Shown here: positions 17,405 through 25,686 of the stretch, one piece after another | How positions within the stretch are numbered: the stretch's first letter is position 1 | Layout of the letters: the number at the start of each line of letters is the position of its first letter | DNA from: Sediminibacillus dalangtanensis | Lineage (GTDB): Bacteria; Bacillota; Bacilli; Bacillales; Amphibacillaceae | Assembly: GCF_017792025.1 (NCBI RefSeq) | Contig: NZ_CP046956.1 | Span: 124,001-188,000, forward strand | DNA: 64,000 bases | Direction of reading: 5' to 3' | Notes under the pieces: generated by a model | Database searches by the model: none | Seen by the model: the letters and a program-made list of their open reading frames with translations, nothing else | What the model was told of the DNA's origin: nothing | Program-made: the position numbers and the translations under genes

Positions 17405-18028
17405 TTGGCACCATTAAAAGCATTGATTTTGAACTGCTCCTTAAAAAAATCGGATGAACCCTCGAACACCGATGCCCTGTTGAATGAATTCGTTAAGATT
17501 TTTGTAGGGGAGCAGGTAGAAGCAGAACTGATCCGGGTAGTCGACTATAATATTGCTTATGGAATAGCGGAAGATATGGGAGACGGCGATGAATGGCCAC
17601 AATTATTCGAGAAAATTAAGGAAGCGGACATATTATTGATGGGTACTCCTGTATGGCTCGGTGAAAAAAGCAGTGTCTCGAAAAAAGTGCTGGAACGCTT
17701 TAATGGCTCTTCTACGGTTAAAAATGAAAAAGGTCAGCCAGTGTTTTATAACAAGGTGGCCGGTGCGGTGGTCACAGGGAATGAGGATGGAGCAAAAAAT
17801 GCTGCCGGCGACCTTATTTTCGGATTATCGCAAATCGGTTATGCGATTCCGCCCAATCCAATTGCTTATTGGGTAGGCGAAGCAGGGCCAGGACCATCCT
17901 TTATTGAAGCAGAGGGATATAAAAACGAATTCACTCAGTCAAACGTTCAAATGGCCGGCCATAATCTGGTTCATCTTGCGCGCATCTTTCAACAACAGCC
18001 TATTCCGTTGAAGGGAAATGCTTCCTAA
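17405..18028 (+). CDS. Flavodoxin-like NAD(P)H-dependent FMN reductase
   Basis: A 207-residue flavodoxin-fold protein: LKALILNCSLKKS...SNTDALL phosphate-loop region, then LLMGTPVWLGEKSSVSKKVLER and VAGAVVTGNEDGAKN, as in the NADPH-dependent FMN reductase/WrbA group. Probably binds FMN and reduces quinones or azo/nitro compounds; substrate unknown. TTG 17405 is taken as start because AAAGGAGG (17391-17398) abuts the ATG at 17399 but is six bases from the TTG. Confidence 0.8.
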   Translation: MAPLKALILNCSLKKSDEPSNTDALLNEFVKIFVGEQVEAELIRVVDYNIAYGIAEDMGDGDEWPQLFEKIKEADILLMGTPVWLGEKSSVSKKVLERFNGSSTVKNEKGQPVFYNKVAGAVVTGNEDGAKNAAGDLIFGLSQIGYAIPPNPIAYWVGEAGPGPSFIEAEGYKNEFTQSNVQMAGHNLVHLARIFQQQPIPLKGNAS

Positions 18029-18068
18029 TCCAAAAAGTGATCGGGAAAAATGGGTAGACATTAAAGCA

Positions 18069-18114
18069 AAACCGGACGAATTCTAAAAGCTAACTGAATT
18101 CGTTCGGTTTTTTG
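18069..18114 (+). terminator. Terminator-like ACCGGACGA hairpin
   Basis: ACCGGACGAATTC and GAATTCGTTCGGT form a stem followed by TTTTTTG, directly upstream of repeat family A copy 2, the same association as at 30466-30519. Confidence 0.7.
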
Positions 18115-18356
18115 ACTGTACAGGAAATTATAAATTTAACTGTCTGTGGAAAATTATTGGCTGAAACAGCCACGTCCAGCTCCAGTGCCTACCCCCTCGA
18201 GGTCTTAAGCCCACCCTCTGTGTGGCAAAAAGCGCCACGCCGAGGCTGTTCTTAAGCTTGTCGGGGGCCCAAACGATGTGGGTCATGCAGGCGTTGCCAC
18301 AGGACGTGGCGGCTCTAGCCTGTACTCCTTTAAACAGGCGCTTGCGCTTTTGTCCT
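18115..18356 (-). repeat. Long foldable repeat (family A), copy 2
   Basis: Near-identical to copy 1 at 15570 over about 240 bases, with the same nested inverted repeats and a preceding ACCGAACGA-type hairpin. Confidence 0.75.
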
Positions 18357-18515
18357 TTGTAAGTCCTTTTGATAAACATCCTTTTTATCCTGTTGTTTGA
18401 TAGGTGCTGAATCGCTACGTTTTCGCGGTCTGATTTCCACATAATCAAGTGGTTCAAGCGATAAGGGAATGCCGGTTTCCTTTTTGCTAAGCCAGGTTAT
18501 GAAAAAAGTCAACAA
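18330..18515 (-). pseudogene. Coding remnant running into repeat A
   Basis: An open stretch of about 60 codons (LTFFITWLSKKETGIPLSLE, then PLDYVEIRPRKRSDSAPIKQQ) starts inside a terminator hairpin with no ribosome site and ends (RTKAQAPV) within the repeat. Part of it resembles a plus-strand remnant at 15983-16020. It is probably the tail of a lost gene. Unrecognised family. Confidence 0.3.
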
Positions 18516-18544
18516 AGCCGAACGAATTGGATTCGTTCGGCTTT
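18514..18544 (-). terminator. Probable ectABC terminator
   Basis: AAAGCCGAACGAAT and ATTCGTTCGGCTTT form a perfect 14-bp stem with a three-base loop downstream of ectC on the minus strand. It is followed by an inverted copy of the GGTCACTATGCTTTTGTC repeat unit. Confidence 0.7.
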
Positions 18545-18658
18545 GTTTTGGTCACTATGCTTTTGTCCCGGTCACTTTGTCTCGTATATAGCTTCTTGCA
18601 GAAAATAGCAGCTTAAAGTTGATCAATGTGCGAGACTGCCTTTGATTTTCTTGATTTA

Positions 18659-19045
18659 TTAGTCTTCGTCGACTGGATATACGCCATTTTCGTCATGAAC
18701 TTCTTTTCCGGAAAGCGGTGGGTTGAATACACATACCATTCGCATATCCGTTCTGGCGCGAAGGAGGTGCTCGTCATGCTCATCCAGAGCATATAGTTCA
18801 TCTTTTTTGATCGGCCATACTTTGTTATCTTTCAGGGTAACAACTTCGCCTTCCCCTTCGATGCAATAAACTGCTTCCAAATGGTTTTGATACCAAATAT
18901 GAGTTTCTGTTCCTGCTTTGATAATTGTATCGTTTACAGAGTAGCCCATGCCATCGTCTTTTTTAATCAGACGTCTGCTTACCCAATTGCCTCCGTCTAC
19001 ATCATGTTCCGTTCCTAATACGTCATTTAAAGCTACAACTTTCAT
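18659..19045 (-). CDS. ectC: L-ectoine synthase (EctC)
   Basis: Cupin-fold enzyme of 128 residues closing the ring of N-gamma-acetyl-diaminobutyrate to ectoine, the last step of compatible-solute synthesis. Family features: [81 protein letters not shown] lies ahead of ATG 19045. Last gene of ectABC; no ectD hydroxylase or dedicated aspartokinase follows. Confidence 0.97.
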   Translation of the reverse strand: MKVVALNDVLGTEHDVDGGNWVSRRLIKKDDGMGYSVNDTIIKAGTETHIWYQNHLEAVYCIEGEGEVVTLKDNKVWPIKKDELYALDEHDEHLLRARTDMRMVCVFNPPLSGKEVHDENGVYPVDED

Positions 19046-19108
19046 TTTTGGTTTCCTCCCGGTTTCGTTGTTTGATTGATGAAGCGCTTGTATAGCACAG
19101 TTTAGCGA

Positions 19109-20377
19109 TTAGTTGACAACTGGTTCTTTCACGAGGCTTTTAATGCTTTCTTCGATGATGGCAAAGCCCTTTTCCAGGTTTTCTTCTTTAATATTCAATG
19201 GCGGGAAAAGCTTGAATACTTCATCTTTCGGACCGGAAGTTTCCATGATCAGTCCGTTTTCAAACGCTTTTGCAGCCACTTTGTTTGCCAGACCGTCCAC
19301 TTCGGAAGCAATACCGGTCATCAAACCTCTTCCGCGCACTTCTCCTTTTAATTCAGGATATTTCTCGACCATTTTATCCAGGAAGTTCCGGACCATTTTG
19401 GCCTTGACTTGAATATTCTTTTCGAAGTCTGCATCTTCCCAATATTCCAAGGCTGCCGTAGCGGTAATAAAGGCATGGTTGTTACCGCGGAAAGTACCGT
19501 TATGCTCGCCTGGTTCCCAAATATCCAAATCAGGGCGGATAAGGGTGACGGCGAATGGCAGTCCATAACCGCTCAATGACTTGGAAAGACATACAATGTC
19601 CGGTTTGATGCCTGCTGGTTCGAAACTGAAGAATGTTCCGGTTCTACCTACTCCTGCCTGCACATCATCAATGATCAGCAGGATGTCCCAGCGCTTACAA
19701 ATATTTTCCACGCGTTTCAACCATTCAAAACGGGCAGTGTTGATTCCGCCTTCGCCTTGAACCGTTTCCAGAATCATGGCTGCAGGGATGGCAACTCCGC
19801 TACCTGCTTCCTCCAGGAATCGCTCAAGATAATCTAAATCATCATTGACAAAATTATCATATGGCATGGTCACCACGTTTTGCAGCGGTACGCCTGCCCC
19901 TTTCCGCTTAAAGGAATTACCTGTTACGGATAGCGATCCAATGGTCATTCCGTGAAAACCATTTGTAAAGCTGATTACATCTGTACGTCCGGTAACTTTT
20001 CTTGCCAGTTTCAAGGCGCTTTCCACCGTATTTGTTCCTGTCGGTCCAGGGAACATCACTTTATAATCTAAGTCGCGCGGCTTGAGAATGACATCATGGA
20101 ACTTGGTTAGAAATTCAGCTTTTGCTGTAGAAGCTTTATCCAAAGAATGGGTGATTCCATCATCCATAATATAATCAATTAACTTGGCCTTCATTTTGTT
20201 GTCATTGTGGCCGTAATTCAGGGCTCCGGCTCCGGAGAAGAAGTCTAAGTATTCGTTTCCATCTTCATCCCAGATTTTTTCCCCTTTGGCTTTATTGAAA
20301 ACAGTAGGGAAGCTGCGTACGTAGCTTCTTACCTCAGATTCCAGTTTTTCGAAAATCGATAAATTTGTCTGGCTCAT
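19109..20377 (-). CDS. ectB: Diaminobutyrate-2-oxoglutarate transaminase (EctB)
   Basis: PLP aminotransferase of 422 residues forming L-2,4-diaminobutyrate from aspartate semialdehyde, first step of ectoine synthesis. Class III motifs: [44 protein letters not shown] and SKSLSGYG with the PLP lysine. AAGGAGG precedes ATG 20377. Middle gene of the operon, 56 bases after ectA and 63 before ectC. Confidence 0.97.
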   Translation of the reverse strand: MSQTNLSIFEKLESEVRSYVRSFPTVFNKAKGEKIWDEDGNEYLDFFSGAGALNYGHNDNKMKAKLIDYIMDDGITHSLDKASTAKAEFLTKFHDVILKPRDLDYKVMFPGPTGTNTVESALKLARKVTGRTDVISFTNGFHGMTIGSLSVTGNSFKRKGAGVPLQNVVTMPYDNFVNDDLDYLERFLEEAGSGVAIPAAMILETVQGEGGINTARFEWLKRVENICKRWDILLIIDDVQAGVGRTGTFFSFEPAGIKPDIVCLSKSLSGYGLPFAVTLIRPDLDIWEPGEHNGTFRGNNHAFITATAALEYWEDADFEKNIQVKAKMVRNFLDKMVEKYPELKGEVRGRGLMTGIASEVDGLANKVAAKAFENGLIMETSGPKDEVFKLFPPLNIKEENLEKGFAIIEESIKSLVKEPVVN

Positions 20378-20433
20378 TTACAATTCCTCCTTGATTATAA
20401 TTGTGTTGCGAAATTTTGTTCAGGAAGTCTGAT

Positions 20434-20955
20434 TTACTTTTCAATCGGACCGATTCTGAAACTCAATTCCCCTTCATGGTCGTCCGTCGGAAACAGCTCC
20501 TCTGGAAACAACTCTTCTACATGGCAGCCTGTATTGTATTTTTGGGCTAGCCCGCGGAACAAGGATTGAGACGCGTCATTTGAAGGGGTGACTGTCGCTT
20601 CGACAAAGCGGACATCCCGACAGGCATCGCGGCTGACCAATTCTTGGAGCAACCTGGAAGCAACTCCTTTTCCACGTTGGTCAGAGGAAACGCCAATCTG
20701 CCATACGAACACCACATCTTGACGCTCTGGAGGAATAAATGCGGTAACGAAGCCAACTAATTTATCATTTTCCTTGGCAACTACGCAAGTCTCAGCAAAA
20801 AACTCACTCATCATAATATATTTATATACCGAGTTTTGATCGAGCGTCGAATTGTTTACCAATTCCCACATTGCTGCGCCGTCTTCAACAGCTGGCTTAC
20901 TGAATGCCAGTTTGTCAGCTGCTTCTGCAGTCGCAGTTACGCTTGAACTGTTAAT
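20434..20955 (-). CDS. ectA: Diaminobutyrate acetyltransferase (EctA), probable ATT start
   Basis: GNAT enzyme of about 173 residues acetylating diaminobutyrate for ectoine synthesis: acetyl-CoA loop QIGVSSDQRGKGVASRLL, plus NSTLDQNSVYKYIMMSEFF. The first ATG (20871) falls inside the conserved FSKPAVEDGAAMWELV segment and lacks a ribosome site. In-frame reading upstream finds no ATG, GTG or TTG before the stop at 20977-20979; instead an ATT (20955-20953) sits eight bases from a perfect AAGGAGG (20964-20970), giving N-terminus NSSSVTATAEAADKLA. Initiation at ATT, or a base error there, is inferred. Confidence 0.9.
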   Translation of the reverse strand: MNSSSVTATAEAADKLAFSKPAVEDGAAMWELVNNSTLDQNSVYKYIMMSEFFAETCVVAKENDKLVGFVTAFIPPERQDVVFVWQIGVSSDQRGKGVASRLLQELVSRDACRDVRFVEATVTPSNDASQSLFRGLAQKYNTGCHVEELFPEELFPTDDHEGELSFRIGPIEK

Positions 20956-21006
20956 AGCAAGTGCCTCCTTTAATGGTTATTTTCATTTTTACAAAGCACA
21001 TTAATA

Positions 21007-21035
21007 ATCATAGGAGAGTTGGTAAATTTACTCAA
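21007..21035 (-). promoter_or_regulatory. ectABC promoter
   Basis: On the minus strand TTGAGT (21035-21030) and TATGAT (21012-21007) are 17 bases apart, 51 bases upstream of the ectA start. SigA-like; osmotic regulation is expected for ect genes but no specific operator is visible. Confidence 0.6.
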
Positions 21036-21315
21036 ATATCAATAAACTTGATTAAAAGGGATTAGGAATGCTTAGTCAGGCTTAGAAGCAAACAGCTAGT
21101 CAAAAACAAAAGAATGCTCTTATATTGTTAATTTTTCTAACAATTTTAATTTATCTGTTCAATTTTTAGATTGGTTAAAATCACCGCCACCGGTAAGTGT
21201 ACCTGTCTAAAATCGAAATGCCTGGAGGATTTAGCTGTACCTTTATCAAATGGTTTAGGGGAGCAGGGAAAGGGAAAACTATCTATAAATAATTCGGGTA
21301 AAAGGAGTGGTAAAT

Positions 21316-21771
21316 GTGCCTTGGACGATGAATGATTACCCTGCTTCATTAAAAAATTTCAAACCAGTCATTCGAAAAAAGGCGATTGATATAGCCAATG
21401 CGATGCTTGATGAGGGATATGATGAGGGAAGGGCTATTCCGATCGCGACAGACCAGGCAAAAGAGTGGTATGACAATGCATCTAAAAAAGAAATCGAGGA
21501 GTATAAGGATGAAGGGGATCCTCAATCACGTTCCAAAGAAGACGAGCAGTACGATAAGCGTCCCGAACTAATGGATGAGGGAGAGCATGTCGTAGCACAT
21601 GAAAACGGCTGGGCTGTACAAGCAAAGGATGCAAAAAAGCCTTCAAAGGTTTTCGACAAAAAATCGGATGCTGTCGAACGGGCGAAAGAAATTGCTGAAA
21701 ATAAAGGAACAGAGGCTGTTATCCACAAGAAAAATGGAGATGTCGAAAAGCGACACAGTTTTTCTGAATAA
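21316..21771 (+). CDS. YdaT-like stress protein with DUF2188 domain
   Basis: A 151-residue protein with an N-terminal ChaB-like/YdaT segment (PWTMNDYPASLKNFKPVIRK, IANAMLDEGYDEGRAIPIAT) and a C-terminal DUF2188 domain (HVVAHENGWAVQAKDAKKPS, then KKSDAVERAKEIAENKGTEAVIHKKNG). Resembles B. subtilis YdaT, a SigB-type general stress protein. GTG 21316 is the start, eight bases after AAAGGAG (21301-21307). Molecular role unknown. Confidence 0.8.
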   Translation: MPWTMNDYPASLKNFKPVIRKKAIDIANAMLDEGYDEGRAIPIATDQAKEWYDNASKKEIEEYKDEGDPQSRSKEDEQYDKRPELMDEGEHVVAHENGWAVQAKDAKKPSKVFDKKSDAVERAKEIAENKGTEAVIHKKNGDVEKRHSFSE

Positions 21772-21865
21772 AGATTCGCTGCTTATCTTCTAGTTTTTTG
21801 AAATACATGCAAGTTGGTCGGAACATATGCATTTAGGCGGGAGAAAAGCAAAGTGGACGAAGGAG

Positions 21866-21926
21866 AAACCAAACGATGATTCGAAGCCTTAAACATTCTT
21901 CGAATTCGTTCGGTTTTTCTTTTTTT
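21866..21926 (+). terminator. Terminator-like hairpin of the ACCGAACGA family
   Basis: AACCAAACGA / TCGTTCGGTT outer arms and ATTCGAAG / CTTCGAAT inner arms, followed by a T-rich tail; ends the YdaT-like gene. The rest of 21772-22094 holds nothing else I recognise. Confidence 0.7.
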
Positions 21927-22094
21927 GTAAGAAAGCGTTTTGTGGTTTCTAAGGACTGGTTAGGAAGTATGAATAATTCCTTCTTATATTGGCCGATAGT
22001 AAGGATTCTGTTTCCAATGGACAAACCTTGCCCCCGTTTGGTTGAGATACTTCCCCCAGCTACGCTGTTTTTCATGTGATACCCCACTTGCTTT

Positions 22095-22703
22095 TTATCT
22101 AGACACAAATCGGTTGTCTTGAATCCAGAAACGCCACGGATAGAACTTCGCTTCGCCTGTATTGTCGATACCTACTCTCGGTCCTGCTTTCGTGACAAAT
22201 TTATCTCTATCCGGGCCGGAGGCAATCCATAACGGAGGCTGATCCAGCCGATGGCCATAATCCTCCATGGATATTCCCAAAGCCTTGCAAAGCTTTCCCG
22301 GTCCATTGGTAAGTTGACGTTCGTTTTTGGCTTTTGGCCGCCGGGAGTGGATCAGAGACAGACCGGAATACGGCTCTACAGCCCGAATCAAGACGGCTTC
22401 CGGGACATCGACTCCTCCGCTGACAACATTCATTAGACAATGCGTATGCATCACATAAGTATAAGTACTACCAGAGGTACCGAACATGATTTCCGTACGT
22501 TTCGTGCGCCGGCTTTTGAAACTGTGTGCCGCCTGATCAAATGGGCCTTTGTAAGCTTCTGTTTCTACAATGATTCCAGAGGCCGTGCCTTCGGATGTTT
22601 CTTTTACTAAGAGACAACCTAATAAGGCGGGGGCAAGCTGCAGGGTTGGCTGATCGTAAAAATCGAGAGGTAATGGAGAAAAGATTTCCTGTTCCGTACT
22701 CAT
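22095..22703 (-). CDS. DNA-3-methyladenine glycosylase (Mpg/AAG family)
   Basis: Base-excision repair enzyme of 202 residues removing alkylated purines. Family pattern: FYDQPTLQLAPALLGCLLVK, IIVETEAYKGPFDQAAHSF, TKRTEIMFGTSGSTYTYVMH, MNVVSGGVDVPEAVLIRAVEP, TNGPGKLCKALGI. ETEAY supplies the catalytic glutamate. B. subtilis YxlJ is the counterpart. TAGGAG is nine bases before ATG 22703. Single gene. Confidence 0.93.
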   Translation of the reverse strand: MSTEQEIFSPLPLDFYDQPTLQLAPALLGCLLVKETSEGTASGIIVETEAYKGPFDQAAHSFKSRRTKRTEIMFGTSGSTYTYVMHTHCLMNVVSGGVDVPEAVLIRAVEPYSGLSLIHSRRPKAKNERQLTNGPGKLCKALGISMEDYGHRLDQPPLWIASGPDRDKFVTKAGPRVGIDNTGEAKFYPWRFWIQDNRFVSR

Positions 22704-23041
22704 TTATTAAAACTCCTAACTAGGTGGGATTCCATCATGGTAAAGTCTCTAATTGCATGATACACAGTACTTCAGCATGGGGCAACAGCCAGGATTCCTA
22801 AACAGTGGGATATTTCCACTCTCCTATAATAAGCGCGGAACACCTTGTACAACGCCCACTAGCCTAAATCGAACCTGGGAGTGGTGGTTCTTTGCCACAC
22901 GGAGGTTTGCTTAAAGTCCTCAAGGGGGAAGGCTAGAGCCGGACCACGTCACATCCCTACTAGGACTTTATTATCTCATAAAAAAAACCGCCCAAAAATG
23001 GGCGGCAAGCAATGTGGAATGGATTAGATAATGATTGTTGA
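22704..23041. other. Intergenic region with degenerate family A repeat
   Basis: About 340 bases without a gene. Bases 22853-22952 read on the minus strand as GGCTCTAGCC, CCCCCTTGAGGACTTTAAGC, CTCCGTGTGGCA..., a diverged and oppositely oriented relative of the family A repeat. The katA terminator follows. Confidence 0.5.
22982..23008 (-). terminator. katA terminator
   Basis: On the minus strand CCGCCCATTTTTGGGCGG is followed by eight T residues. Confidence 0.9.
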
Positions 23042-24499
23042 TTATGCTTTCACAGGCACAGACAAACCAAGACCTTCAGCTACACGAGTACCGTACTCAG
23101 GATCAGCTTTGAAGAAATGCTCGATTTGGCGTAGCTTGATTTCGTCTTTTTCAACAGGCTTCATGCCTTCGACGATATTATTTACAAGACGGGTACGCTC
23201 ATCTTCACTCATTAAGCGGTATAAGTCGCCTGCTTGTGTATAATGATCGTTATGATCGTAAGCTACACTGTCTGCCATCCCGGTAACTTCATAAGCTGCA
23301 GGTTTGGTTTCAGGCGCTTCTTGCGGTCCGCCATAGCTGTTTGGTTCGTAGTTAAGAGAACCGCCGCCGTTTCCGTCAAAGCGCATTTGACCGTCGCGCT
23401 GATAGTTGTTTACTTCAGCGTGGGAACGGTTGATCGGTAATGCCTGGTGGTTGGCGCCGACACGATAACGATGAGCGTCCGCATAGGAAAACAGACGGCC
23501 TTGCAGCATTTTGTCAGGGGATGGTTCAATACCAGGTACCAATGTTCCTGGAGAGAACGTTGCCTGTTCTACCTCTGCAAAGTAATTTTCCGGATTTTTA
23601 TTCAATACCATTTTTCCAACTTCGATCAATGGATAGTCTTTGTGAGACCATACTTTTGTAACATCGAACGGATCGAAACGATAAGTGTTGGCATCCTCGA
23701 TCGGCATAATTTGAACGTAGACAGTCCATTCAGGGAAGTCTCCATTATCGATTGCATTATATAAATCCTCGATATGATAATCAGGATTTTCCCCGGCTAG
23801 TTTTGCCGCCAGATCAGGATCCAGGTTTTTAATGCCTTGATTTGTTTTAAAGTGGTATTTTACCCAGACAGATTCGCCTTCAGCATTCGTCCATTTGAAC
23901 GTATGGCTTCCGAAACCATCCATATGGCGGTAAGTTGCTGGAATTCCACGATCAGAATGCAAAATTGTTACCTGATGCAGTGACTCAGGGGACAGGGACC
24001 AGAAATCCCATACAGCATTCGGATCTTTCAAGTGTGTTGCCGGGTTGCGTTTTTGTGTATGGATGAAGTCCGGGAACTTGATCGCATCGCGGATGAAAAA
24101 GACTGGGGTATTGTTACCCACTAAATCATAATTGCCTTCTTCTGTATAAAACTTGACAGCAAAGCCCCGTGGATCTCGAACGGTATCAGCCGAGCCCAAT
24201 TCACCGGCAACAGTGGAAAAGCGGATGAACATTGGGGTTTGTTTGCCTACTTCTTGTAAGAAAGCAGCTTTTGTATATTTAGATAAGTCGTTGGTAACTT
24301 CAAAGTAGCCATGAGCTCCGGCACCTTTTGCGTGGACAACACGTTCCGGCACTCTTTCTCGGTTGAAGTGAGCCAGTTTTTCAAGCAGGTGTACATCTTG
24401 AATTAACGTCGGACCGCGATGACCGGCAGTCATGGAGTTCTGGTTGTCTCCTACTGGAGCGCCAGCAGCATTCGTTAAGTATCTTTTTTCATTTACCAT
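23042..24499 (-). CDS. katA: Heme catalase (KatA)
   Basis: Monofunctional small-subunit catalase of 485 residues degrading hydrogen peroxide. Motifs: [20 protein letters not shown] with the catalytic histidine, [19 protein letters not shown] with the active-site asparagine, and [17 protein letters not shown] with the heme-ligand tyrosine. AAGGAGAGG precedes ATG 24499. A PerR-type box lies near its promoter. Confidence 0.97.
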   Translation of the reverse strand: MVNEKRYLTNAAGAPVGDNQNSMTAGHRGPTLIQDVHLLEKLAHFNRERVPERVVHAKGAGAHGYFEVTNDLSKYTKAAFLQEVGKQTPMFIRFSTVAGELGSADTVRDPRGFAVKFYTEEGNYDLVGNNTPVFFIRDAIKFPDFIHTQKRNPATHLKDPNAVWDFWSLSPESLHQVTILHSDRGIPATYRHMDGFGSHTFKWTNAEGESVWVKYHFKTNQGIKNLDPDLAAKLAGENPDYHIEDLYNAIDNGDFPEWTVYVQIMPIEDANTYRFDPFDVTKVWSHKDYPLIEVGKMVLNKNPENYFAEVEQATFSPGTLVPGIEPSPDKMLQGRLFSYADAHRYRVGANHQALPINRSHAEVNNYQRDGQMRFDGNGGGSLNYEPNSYGGPQEAPETKPAAYEVTGMADSVAYDHNDHYTQAGDLYRLMSEDERTRLVNNIVEGMKPVEKDEIKLRQIEHFFKADPEYGTRVAEGLGLSVPVKA

Positions 24500-24535
24500 C
24501 TATATAACACCTCTCCTTAACTTAGTACAACTATA

Positions 24536-24563
24536 ATTATAATATAAATCTACTAAAAATCAA
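24536..24563 (-). promoter_or_regulatory. katA promoter
   Basis: Minus strand TTGATT (24563-24558) and TATAAT (24541-24536), 16 bases apart, 37 bases upstream of the katA ATG. Confidence 0.65.
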
Positions 24564-24570
24564 TGTTTAA

Positions 24571-24585
24571 TTATAATAATTTTAA
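24571..24585. promoter_or_regulatory. PerR-type box upstream of katA
   Basis: TTATAATAATTTTAA matches the PerR consensus TTATAATNATTATAA except at one position. A weaker 11/14 match (24531-24545) overlaps the -10. PerR repression of katA, relieved by peroxide, is established in B. subtilis; inferred here. Confidence 0.7.
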
Positions 24586-24711
24586 ATTATCAATGATTCT
24601 AATTAATAAATGATACGTTTCATAAGCGGTTACTATGCATAATCCCCGGAAAATTATCGATTGAGGAAACCTGTTGATAAAAGAATGGGAAAACGTTGCT
24701 GGGGAAGATAA

Positions 24712-24862
24712 GCAAAAAAGAAGACTGTCTAACTGACAGTCTTAAAAGAAGATCAAGGTACTCAAAGGGATGAAACAATTATTATTTTGGGGGGTAACAA
24801 AAGCATCATGTTAAAAAGAGTACCTTTTCTTCTGTAAAACTAAGCATAGGAAAGTGTATTTC
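24712..24862 (-). ncRNA. Candidate Fur-controlled small RNA (FsrA-like)
   Basis: Starting about seven bases after a TATAAT with a Fur box in its spacer, the minus strand runs about 150 bases to a perfect terminator hairpin (AAGACTGTC AGTT GACAGTCTT by complement of 24721-24743, then T6). Inside, AAGGTACTC (24755-24763) and GAGTACCTT (24818-24826), with flanking AGAAG/CTTCT, form a closing stem that exposes a loop carrying TTACCCCCCAAAA (24786-24799). No convincing open frame. Architecture matches iron-sparing sRNAs with C-rich target-pairing loops such as FsrA; homology is inferred. Confidence 0.6.
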
Positions 24863-24868
24863 CTCTTC

Positions 24869-24898
24869 ATTATAAATGATAATGAGAATCATTTGCAA
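24869..24898 (-). promoter_or_regulatory. Promoter overlapped by Fur box
   Basis: Minus strand TTGCAA (24898-24893), 18-base spacer, TATAAT (24874-24869). The spacer is AATGATTCTCATTATCATT, a Fur-box palindrome (24875-24893), the classic arrangement for repression by iron-loaded Fur. Confidence 0.75.
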
Positions 24899-24949
24899 TA
24901 AGGATGTGTGAATTATTTTCCCTTGTTGTCAAAATAGTCTTTTTGTACT

Positions 24950-24992
24950 AAAGAAGCAGGGCCGTTCGATCGAACGACACCCTGCTCTTTTA
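24950..24992. terminator. Hairpin GCAGGG...CCCTGC
   Basis: AAGCAGGG and CCCTGCTCTTTT enclose an inner palindrome GTTCGATCGAAC. It probably ends the leftward 113-aa/37-aa operon; the T-run is better on the plus strand. Confidence 0.6.
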
Positions 24993-25053
24993 TTCTTTCC
25001 GATCATGGGGGAACGCGATCCTCTGTTTTTCAGTGATTAATTAATTAGATAAT

Positions 25054-25167
25054 CTATTTAAAAAATGAGCGGATGGATTGGAAGATCTCAATCCCCTGGT
25101 AGGTGAAGAGACATATAGCGGAAAATGAAAAAGCTCCGATTAATAAAAAGCGCACCAATGCAAACAT
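25054..25167 (-). CDS. Tiny membrane protein (37 aa)
   Basis: MFALVRFLLIGAFSFSAICL... is a 37-residue frame with one hydrophobic helix (about 3-24) and a short tail. AAAGGAGGTTGAACAGTG precedes ATG 25167 and the gene follows the 113-aa gene by 20 bases. Similar size and hydrophobicity to other bacterial small membrane partners. Function unknown. Confidence 0.6.
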   Translation of the reverse strand: MFALVRFLLIGAFSFSAICLFTYQGIEIFQSIRSFFK

Positions 25168-25187
25168 CACTGTTCAACCTCCTTTAT

Positions 25188-25529
25188 TTAAAGGGTTCTG
25201 AGGTCGAAACGATGGTTGCGGAGATAGGAAGATTGATAAAAGACGGTTACATAATGTGGATACCACTGCTTAATGGCTGTGCGTTTCCTGAGGAATGGAT
25301 GAACCGTTGCGAATGCGGCTGTAAGAAAAGCCAGAAGCGAGAGGTTGATAATTTTGGAATCCTTGGAGGCTGTTTCGTTATCTGGAACCATGTGTGAATC
25401 GAGCATGAAGATCGTGCTTTCATCAATAAAACCTTTAGTTGGATGGACGTTGGCTTGAGGAGAAAGGGAGATGGACAGGGTAGATAAAAAGATTACTAGA
25501 ATGGTGGTGACATGTATTCTTTTCATCAT
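25188..25529 (-). CDS. Hypothetical membrane/exported protein (113 aa)
   Basis: Begins MMKRIHVTTILVIFLSTLSI, a signal peptide or membrane anchor, followed by an outer segment with a possible second helix (INLSLLAFLTAAFATVHPFL, about 63-82) and a basic C-terminus rich in Arg, His and Tyr. AAGGAGGTGAG stands four bases before ATG 25529; longer upstream frame is not supported. Unrecognised. Probably co-transcribed with the 37-aa membrane protein. Confidence 0.6.
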   Translation of the reverse strand: MMKRIHVTTILVIFLSTLSISLSPQANVHPTKGFIDESTIFMLDSHMVPDNETASKDSKIINLSLLAFLTAAFATVHPFLRKRTAIKQWYPHYVTVFYQSSYLRNHRFDLRTL

Positions 25530-25686
25530 TTTCCTCACCTCCTTCTGTGTAGTATGTAAAAACAAATAATAATACATGAAACAGCAATTGTAAATAAAAA
25601 GCATTCTCCAGAAACATCGTTTGTTTGCAGGTAAAGCTCGAAGGGTATCTAAGAAAATCAGTTTGTGTTGTAAAGGGGCAATTGTT

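Noticed and set aside
24811..24840. Nine-codon plus-strand frame (MLKRVPFLL) after GGGGGGT, opposite the candidate sRNA
   Set aside because: Spacing from the G-run is too long and the G-run is explained as the complement of the C-rich sRNA loop.
25125..25397. Plus-strand frame of 90 codons opposite the 113-aa gene
   Set aside because: The minus-strand genes have strong ribosome sites and signal-like sequences; the plus frame has none.
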